This document shows positions 59,133-64,000 of a stretch of DNA of 64,000 bases, piece by piece. How positions within the stretch are numbered: the stretch's first letter is position 1; the number at the start of each line of letters is the position of its first letter. Source of the DNA: Bacteroidales bacterium. GTDB taxonomy: Bacteria > Bacteroidota > Bacteroidia > Bacteroidales > UBA932. A program made the translations under genes and the position numbers. The DNA lies in assembly GCA_017619675.1 (NCBI GenBank), contig JAFZRX010000003.1:62001-126000 (forward strand), written 5' to 3'. The notes under the pieces are model-generated. The model was not told the origin of the DNA and searched no databases. It saw only the letters and a list, made by a program, of their open reading frames with translations.

Positions 59133-60926
59133 TTATTTAATGCTGATAGCTCCGAAACGGCACTTCTCGTAGCAGGTGCCGCACTTGATACACTTGTCCT
59201 GGTCGATGACGTGAGGGTTCTTGAGGGTTCCGGTGATGGCTCCCACAGGGCACGCGCGTGCACAGGCTGTACAGCCCTTACACTTCTCAGGATCGATGTA
59301 GTATTTCTTGAGGGCCTTGCACTGGCCGGCACGGCACTTCTTCTCGGTTACGTGCTCCACGTACTCGTCCCAGAAGTTGGTGATGGTGGAGAGAACCGGG
59401 TTGGGTGAGGTCTGGCCAAGTCCGCAGAGGGCGGTGTCCTTGATAACGGCTGAGAGGTTCTTGAGCTCCTCAAGATCCTGCATTGTGCCCTTACCGTCGG
59501 TGATCTTGGTGAGGATCTCGTGGAGACGCTTGTTTCCTACGCGGCACGGGGTGCACTTTCCGCAGGACTCGTCAACGGTGAATCCCAGGTAGAACTTGGC
59601 GATTGCAACCATGCAGTCGTCCTCGTCCATTACGATCATACCGCCGGATCCCATCATTGAACCGGCAGCAACGAGGCTGTCGTAGTCGATAGGGGTGTCC
59701 AGGTGCTTTTCAGTAAGGCATCCGCCGGAAGGACCTCCGGTCTGGACGGCCTTGAACTTCTTGCCACCCTTGATTCCGCCGCCAATCTCGTAGATGATCT
59801 CACGCAGGGTGATTCCCATAGGAACCTCGATGAGTCCCACGTTGTTGATCTTTCCGGCGAGGGCGAATACCTTTGTACCCTTTGACTTCTCAGTTCCGAT
59901 GCTTGAGAACCAGTCAGCACCCTTGTTGATGATAACGGGGATGTTGGCGTAAGTCTCAACGTTGTTCACGTTGGTAGGCTTCTCAAGATAACCGGACTGG
60001 GCGGGGAACGGCGGCTTGAATGTAGGCTCGCCGCGCTTTCCTTCCATTGAGTGGATGAGGGCGGTCTCCTCTCCGCAGACGAATGCGCCTGCGCCGTAGC
60101 GGAGCTCGATTTCAAAGTCAAAGCCTGTTCCAAGGATATCCTTGCCAAGGAGGCCGTACTCCTCAGCCTGCTTGATGGCTACCTGGAGACGGTGGATTGC
60201 CAGAGGATACTCTGCGCGGATATAGATAAGTCCCTTGTTCGCTCCGATGCAGTAGCCGCAGATGGCCATGGCCTCAAGGATTGAGTGAGGGTCTCCCTCC
60301 AGGAGGGAACGGTCCATGAATGCACCCGGGTCGCCTTCGTCGGCGTTGCAGACAACGTACTTCTGCTCGCCTACGCGGCTCTTTGATGCGATCTCCCACT
60401 TGAGTCCGGTGGGGAATCCTGCGCCGCCGCGTCCGCGGAGGCCGGACTTTTTGATCTCATCGATAACCTGTGCCGGGGTCATCTCTGTAAGGCACTTTCC
60501 AAGGGCTGCATAGCCGTCGCGTGCAATGGATTCCTCGATGTTCTCAGGATCGATGAAACCGCAGTTGCGGAGAGCGATGCGGAGCTGCTTCTTGTAGAAC
60601 TCCATGTGCTTGGAGTCAGATACGCTCTCGTTGGTGTCGGGGGCTACATAGAGGAGGCGCTGAACCTTGCGGCCCTTGATGATGTGCTCCTCGATGATTT
60701 CCTTTGCGTCCGAGGGCTGTACCCTGGTGTAGAAAGTGTTGTCAGGAATGATTTTAACGATAGGACCTCTTTCGCAGAAACCAAAGCAGCCGGTAACGAC
60801 TACCTTTGCGAAATCAGTCAGGTCGTGAGCCACGAGCTCCTTGTTGAGTTCGGTTACAACCTCGTGACTTGCGGATGCGGAGCAACCTGTACCGCCGCAA
60901 ACCAAAATATGCATCTTAACTGCCAT
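59133..60926 (-). CDS. hydB: [FeFe]-hydrogenase subunit HydB (NuoF-like, NADH/FMN-binding)
   Basis: 597 residues. N-terminal [2Fe-2S] thioredoxin-like domain ('CGGTGCSAS', 'TGCFGFCERG'), a NuoF core with 'GRGGAGFPTGLKW' and 'NADEGDPGAFMDR', a [4Fe-4S] site in 'ESCGKCTPCRVGN...CGLG', and two C-terminal ferredoxin motifs ('CKGCTACARACPVGAI', 'CIKCGTCYEKCRFGAI'). It carries FMN and binds NAD(H). 18 bp after the HndB-like gene and 14 bp before hydA. Confidence 0.96.
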   Translation of the reverse strand: MAVKMHILVCGGTGCSASASHEVVTELNKELVAHDLTDFAKVVVTGCFGFCERGPIVKIIPDNTFYTRVQPSDAKEIIEEHIIKGRKVQRLLYVAPDTNESVSDSKHMEFYKKQLRIALRNCGFIDPENIEESIARDGYAALGKCLTEMTPAQVIDEIKKSGLRGRGGAGFPTGLKWEIASKSRVGEQKYVVCNADEGDPGAFMDRSLLEGDPHSILEAMAICGYCIGANKGLIYIRAEYPLAIHRLQVAIKQAEEYGLLGKDILGTGFDFEIELRYGAGAFVCGEETALIHSMEGKRGEPTFKPPFPAQSGYLEKPTNVNNVETYANIPVIINKGADWFSSIGTEKSKGTKVFALAGKINNVGLIEVPMGITLREIIYEIGGGIKGGKKFKAVQTGGPSGGCLTEKHLDTPIDYDSLVAAGSMMGSGGMIVMDEDDCMVAIAKFYLGFTVDESCGKCTPCRVGNKRLHEILTKITDGKGTMQDLEELKNLSAVIKDTALCGLGQTSPNPVLSTITNFWDEYVEHVTEKKCRAGQCKALKKYYIDPEKCKGCTACARACPVGAITGTLKNPHVIDQDKCIKCGTCYEKCRFGAISIK

Positions 60927-60944
60927 ACTCGTGTGTCTGGGGGG

Positions 60945-61334
60945 TTAGATTGATCTGTAATTCGCCGGCAGGATGCCCTCGATCAGTTCACCGCCAATGA
61001 TGTACTTCTCGATGATTTCCTGTGCACGTGGGATTTTAACTTCGCCGAAAACGACGGGGTCCTTACCCGGGATGGTGACCTCTACAGTAGGCTCAGCATA
61101 GCTGTAGCCCATGTCGCCAACCTGCATCACCAAAGCCTTGATGTTACGCTTGTCAAGTTCGGTGATCAGATAGTTCATGGTCTCCTTAGCACCCGAGGCA
61201 ATACCGCTGGTGGCCATTCCGACCTTGATCTGAATGATAGCTTCGGAGGAGTCGGCCTTTTCGCGCATCGACATCCTGCTCTGCATACCCTCTTTGACCT
61301 TGCGGAGTTCCGCGAGATTCTTGATTTTATTCAT
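60945..61334 (-). CDS. HndB-like thioredoxin-fold subunit without cysteines
   Basis: 129 residues, first gene of the hydrogenase operon. 'VGMATSGIASGAKETMNYL' and 'QVGDMGYSYAEPTVEVTIPG' match the HndB/HydD pattern whose normal form carries [2Fe-2S] cysteines in '.GTCGIAAGA' and 'TGC.GMC..EP'. Here every cysteine is gone, so it cannot hold that cluster. An unusually strong ribosome-binding sequence (GGAGG) precedes its ATG. Confidence 0.88.
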   Translation of the reverse strand: MNKIKNLAELRKVKEGMQSRMSMREKADSSEAIIQIKVGMATSGIASGAKETMNYLITELDKRNIKALVMQVGDMGYSYAEPTVEVTIPGKDPVVFGEVKIPRAQEIIEKYIIGGELIEGILPANYRSI

Positions 61335-61419
61335 GGGTTTCCTCCAATGTTTTTGAGATGTATAAATAAAAATAAACTAATGATCTATGACGTAAACGAG
61401 GGCGTCGTTTATCGAGCCT

Positions 61420-61450
61420 CAAAGATACTCAAAACCTTTGAATCCACAAA
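61420..61450 (-). promoter_or_regulatory. Promoter TTTG-N19-TATCTTTG of the hydrogenase operon
   Basis: Minus strand TTTG (61447-61450) and TATCTTTG (61420-61427) with a 19-bp spacer; a full match to the Bacteroidetes consensus. The leader is ~80 nt and contains an inverted repeat AAACGA..TCGTTT around 61393-61410. Confidence 0.8.
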
Positions 61451-61468
61451 GTAATACACAAAGTAATA
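61445..61468. repeat. Tandem 12-bp repeat over the hydrogenase promoter -33 region
   Basis: CACAAAGTAATA occurs twice in immediate succession without mismatch (61445-61456, 61457-61468). The first copy contains the -33 TTTG of the hyd promoter on the minus strand. It lies in the divergent gap with the flavodoxin gene. Confidence 0.85.
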
Positions 61469-61530
61469 TAGTTATATATTATTATTTGTTTTTATTGATT
61501 ATTTTTACAAAAGAAAAAAGTATAATCACT

Positions 61531-62325
61531 ATGAAAAAATTGTTTATCGCCATGGTTGCTGTCCTTGCCCTCGCTTCCTGTGCAGGCAAGAAGGAAGCGG
61601 CCTCAAAATCAATCGTAATCTATTATTCTCAGCTCAATTCCACCAAGGCTGTGGCGGAGCAGATAGCAAACAAACTTGACATCCCCATAGTTGCCATCCA
61701 GCCGGTTGTTCCCTATGACGATGACTTTAACGCCACCATCCAGCGCGGTCAGAAGGAAATGAACGGGGAACTCCCTGAAATCAAGCCCCTTGACGTGAAA
61801 CTGGAAGACTATGACGTCATATTCCTGGGATATCCTATATGGTTCGGAACTTACGCCACGCCAATGATGACCTTCCTCAAGAACGCGGATCTCAAAGGCA
61901 AGAAGATAGTTCCTTTCTGCACCTTTGGAAGCGGCGGCCTCAACACCAGCGTAAACGACCTTAAGAAGGCACTTCCTGAGAGCGAAATCCTTCCCGGTTA
62001 CGGCGTAAGGGCTGCACGCCTGGACGCCATCCCCACAGAGGTTGACTACTTCCTCAAGTCCAACGGCTTCCTCGGTGGAGACTACAACCCTCTGCCGGAT
62101 TTCTCAGCCCAGGCACCCGCCTCCGATGAGATGAAAGCCCTCTTCCACGCAGCAGTTGACAGCTACGGCATGATCAGGGCCGAAGCAGAGTCCGTATGCG
62201 AGCGTGCCATCCCCGGCGGAAAGGAATACTTCTTCACCGCGCGCGAGGCCATGGGCGGCACCATTCAGGTCTATGTGGTTGATCCGGACAACGGAGACCC
62301 CGTCTTCACCCAGGTGGTAAGATAA
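61531..62325 (+). CDS. Flavodoxin-family lipoprotein
   Basis: 264 residues from the ATG at 61531 (signal 'MVAVLALASC', lipobox Cys17). Flavodoxin_4-like: FMN phosphate loop 'YYSQLNSTKAVAEQIA', 'LGYPIWFGTYATPMMTFL', 'PFCTFGSGGLN'. An extra C-terminal domain of ~80 residues ('MKALFHAAVDSYGMIRAEAES', in part; 'IQVYVVDPDNGDPVFTQV') follows. The lipoprotein signal would put a flavoprotein outside the cytoplasm. Divergent from the hydrogenase operon, so a common redox response is possible. A terminator follows. Confidence 0.88.
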   Translation: MKKLFIAMVAVLALASCAGKKEAASKSIVIYYSQLNSTKAVAEQIANKLDIPIVAIQPVVPYDDDFNATIQRGQKEMNGELPEIKPLDVKLEDYDVIFLGYPIWFGTYATPMMTFLKNADLKGKKIVPFCTFGSGGLNTSVNDLKKALPESEILPGYGVRAARLDAIPTEVDYFLKSNGFLGGDYNPLPDFSAQAPASDEMKALFHAAVDSYGMIRAEAESVCERAIPGGKEYFFTAREAMGGTIQVYVVDPDNGDPVFTQVVR

Positions 62326-62342
62326 GAGATACTGAAATGACA

Positions 62343-62373
62343 AAAAAAATGACCGCGCTCGCGGTCATTTTTT
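62343..62373. terminator. Bidirectional terminator between flavodoxin and galM
   Basis: AAAAAATGACCGC-GCTC-GCGGTCATTTTTT, a symmetric stem with A and T tracts on either side. Confidence 0.9.
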
Positions 62374-62374
62374 G

Positions 62375-63487
62375 TTATTTGGGGAATCTGTAAATTACGG
62401 TGTGGTGGTAAGTCTCGCCGGGGCGCAGGATTGCGGAATTGCCGGGGAATGTGGGCTGGTTGGGAGTGTCCGGGTACAGCTGGGATTCCATGGCGAATGC
62501 CACGCGGTTTCCGGTGAAGAACTGGAGGCCGGGCTGGTTGCTGAATACTTCAAGCAACCTTCCGGAGGCCGGAGAGTAAACGTAAGCTACAAGGTCCAGT
62601 TCGCCTGCCTTGGTATGGTTCAGGCAGAAGTTCTGGTCATAGCTGCGGACCATTCCTTCAGGGATGACCTGGGCGGGGGCGCCGGGTGCCGGACGACCTG
62701 CAGGAGTCGCAACCTGGCGCTGGCTGAGCAGGACGGGCTTGCGGAAATCGAATGCGGTGCCACCCACCGGAAGGATCTTGCCTGTAGGGATGAGGGAGTT
62801 GTCCACCTCGGTGATGGAATCCGCATAGATGCAGAAAACGTGGTCAAGGACGTTCTCTGCGGGGAATCCGTTCAGGTTGAAATATACGTGGTGGGACAGG
62901 TTGCAAACCGTGGGCTTGTCCGTGGTGGCCTTGTAGTCTATTGACACGGCGTCGTCATCCGTGACGGTGAAGGTCAGGTAGGTCTTCATTGTTCCGGGGA
63001 ATCCGTCGGTACCGTCCTCCAGGACGCAGCTCATGACAACGGAATTGTCTGTTACCTCTTCAACGTCCCAGACGGTGTGGTCAAAGCCCTTGGATCCTCC
63101 GTGGAGGGTGTGGGCGCCGTTGTTCTTGGTCAATTCGTATTTCTTTCCGTCCAATGTGAAGGAGGCGTTGCCGATACGGTTTGCATAGCGGCCGAGGGAC
63201 GCTCCCACAGGATTCCTGCTGAATCCCTGGTATTGCTGGATATTGTCATTGTGGCCCACTACATTGGTGTAGTTACCGTTCCTGTCAGGAGTGTAGATAC
63301 CTACTATGTAACCTGCATAATTGGTAACCTGTGCGGTAATCCTGCCGTTGGTGATGGTGTAGAGGGAAACCTTTTTGCCGTCAATCTCCGTTTCAAAGTC
63401 TGATTTGTCCAGAAGAGCGGGCGCCTTGGTCTGGGCACTTGCAAGAATGCTGCAGAATACTGCCAATAGAAGTCCTATCTTTTTCAT
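62375..63487 (-). CDS. galM: Secreted galactose mutarotase (aldose 1-epimerase)
   Basis: 370 residues with signal peptide ('AVFCSILASAQ'). Galactose-mutarotase fold: 'TNYAGYIVGIYTPDR', 'GRYANRIGNASFTLDGKKY', 'NNGAHTLHGGSKGFD' (first His), 'NLSHHVYFNLNG' (second His), and the Glu near 'NRVAFAMESQLYPDTPNQ'. It interconverts sugar anomers. It has a Pro/Ala-rich segment 'TPAGRPAPGAPAQVI' in a loop around 275, as in other envelope carbohydrate proteins of the window. TAAATTTG (63509-63516, minus) fits its -7 box. Confidence 0.94.
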   Translation of the reverse strand: MKKIGLLLAVFCSILASAQTKAPALLDKSDFETEIDGKKVSLYTITNGRITAQVTNYAGYIVGIYTPDRNGNYTNVVGHNDNIQQYQGFSRNPVGASLGRYANRIGNASFTLDGKKYELTKNNGAHTLHGGSKGFDHTVWDVEEVTDNSVVMSCVLEDGTDGFPGTMKTYLTFTVTDDDAVSIDYKATTDKPTVCNLSHHVYFNLNGFPAENVLDHVFCIYADSITEVDNSLIPTGKILPVGGTAFDFRKPVLLSQRQVATPAGRPAPGAPAQVIPEGMVRSYDQNFCLNHTKAGELDLVAYVYSPASGRLLEVFSNQPGLQFFTGNRVAFAMESQLYPDTPNQPTFPGNSAILRPGETYHHTVIYRFPK

Positions 63488-63625
63488 ACTGTCATTTGAT
63501 TTATGTTACAAATTTAAACAAATAGCGTGAAAGATTAAACCTTTAAGGCGGGGAGTTGTCTTTATATATGTCTGGAGAGTGATTCTCCGGGCATTTGGTA
63601 TGACTATTATTAAACACACATTACT

Positions 63626-64000
63626 ATGAAGAAGAGTATTTTGATTATCGCATTGGCATTGATTCCGTTCTTGATGAAAGCACAGATGCCTATGGGTGGC
63701 ATGCCTATGGGTGGTGGTATGCCTCCAATGGGAATGGGCATGGGCATGGGTATGGGAGCCATAATGCAGGATCTTCCCGAGGAGACCATTGTTGAGCATA
63801 CAGACAAGATGGTGGCCGAATTGAAACTCGATGAGAATCAGAGAGCCCAGTTGCTTGAACTCAACAAGAAGTATCTTGGCAAGATAGAGTATCCGGTAGT
63901 TCTTCCTCCTGTACCGGAAAAGCCAATGGATGAGGCGGTCAATGAGGCACCAAATGGGCCAACAGATATGGCTGCTATCGCCGAGAGATTCAACAACATG
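63626..64000 (+). CDS. Met/Gly-rich secreted protein, Spy/DUF4890-like (3' truncated by window edge)
   Basis: From the ATG at 63626 the frame is open to the window end (125 codons shown). Signal peptide 'IIALALIPFLMKAQ', then a Met/Gly/Pro stretch with 'MPMGGMPMGGGMPPMGMGMG', then a helical region 'MVAELKLDENQRAQLLELNKKY' (in part) similar to the LTxxQ-type helix of Spy/CpxP and DUF4890 proteins. Such Met-rich stretches may bind Cu(I) or shield against oxidation. The hairpin GGAGA-GTGAT-TCTCC (63574-63588) lies in the leader. Function inferred only. Confidence 0.7.
   Translation, partial: MKKSILIIALALIPFLMKAQMPMGGMPMGGGMPPMGMGMGMGMGAIMQDLPEETIVEHTDKMVAELKLDENQRAQLLELNKKYLGKIEYPVVLPPVPEKPMDEAVNEAPNGPTDMAAIAERFNNM

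Overview
The window reads as a chromosomal segment of a Bacteroidales bacterium, probably gut-associated and uncultured. The reasons are: many start-proximal boxes of the Bacteroidetes form TAnnTTTG; few Shine-Dalgarno sequences; a SusC/SusD pair; many secreted glycoside hydrolases and lipoproteins with Bacteroidetes-type signal peptides; and the sigma-54 regulator - lptE - TPR - secG block and rpsL-rpsG-fusA-rpsJ order typical of that phylum. Base composition is moderately GC-rich. No insertion sequence, integrase, phage gene or CRISPR array was seen.

Layout. 1-0.9 kb: 3' end of a GH27 alpha-galactosidase. 0.9-5.9 kb: tRNA-Gly, pheS, a small secreted protein, a C69 dipeptidase and an S41 protease. 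5.9-9.5 kb: a tightly overlapping four-gene operon (steroid 5-alpha-reductase-like membrane protein, old-yellow-enzyme reductase, two short-chain dehydrogenases) resembling steroid/bile-acid converting clusters of gut Bacteroidales. 9.5-14.2 kb: a ClpB without its N-terminal domain, then secG, a TPR protein, lptE and a sigma-54 activator. 14.3-19.5 kb: an OmpA/TPR lipoprotein and the str operon ending at rpsJ, followed by tRNA-Met(CAU) instead of the expected rplC. 19.6-49.2 kb: a xylan- and fucose-directed glycan region (GH51, SusC, SusD, GH10, GH43, two GH29, GH3, several esterases, a DUF4380 protein), mixed with a secreted tyrosine phosphatase, a glycerate kinase, a type-B carboxylesterase, DUF456, Xaa-Pro aminopeptidase, FabG, a ComF-like protein and a histidine phosphatase. 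49.3-50.4 kb: a lytic transglycosylase and a decayed Vsr endonuclease. 50.5-61.5 kb: a [FeFe]-hydrogenase locus (hydG, hydF; hydC-hydA-hydB-hndB) with a six-gene DRTGG/PHP/ATPase/HydA-like module between them. 61.5-64 kb: a lipoprotein flavodoxin, galactose mutarotase and the start of a Met-rich secreted protein.

How parts work together. The glycan genes would bind and import xylan-type oligosaccharides (SusC/D) and cut backbone, arabinose, xylose, fucose and ester groups in the envelope. The bifurcating-type hydrogenase would reoxidise NADH and ferredoxin produced by sugar fermentation. The steroid cluster probably acts on host- or diet-derived steroids. The most interesting points are the steroid operon, the hydrogenase-linked regulatory module, a shared 5' leader hairpin before GH51 and GH10, a 66-nt quasi-palindrome built from the tRNA-Met 3' end at a ribosomal operon break, an apparent gene fusion by deletion, and the Vsr remnant.
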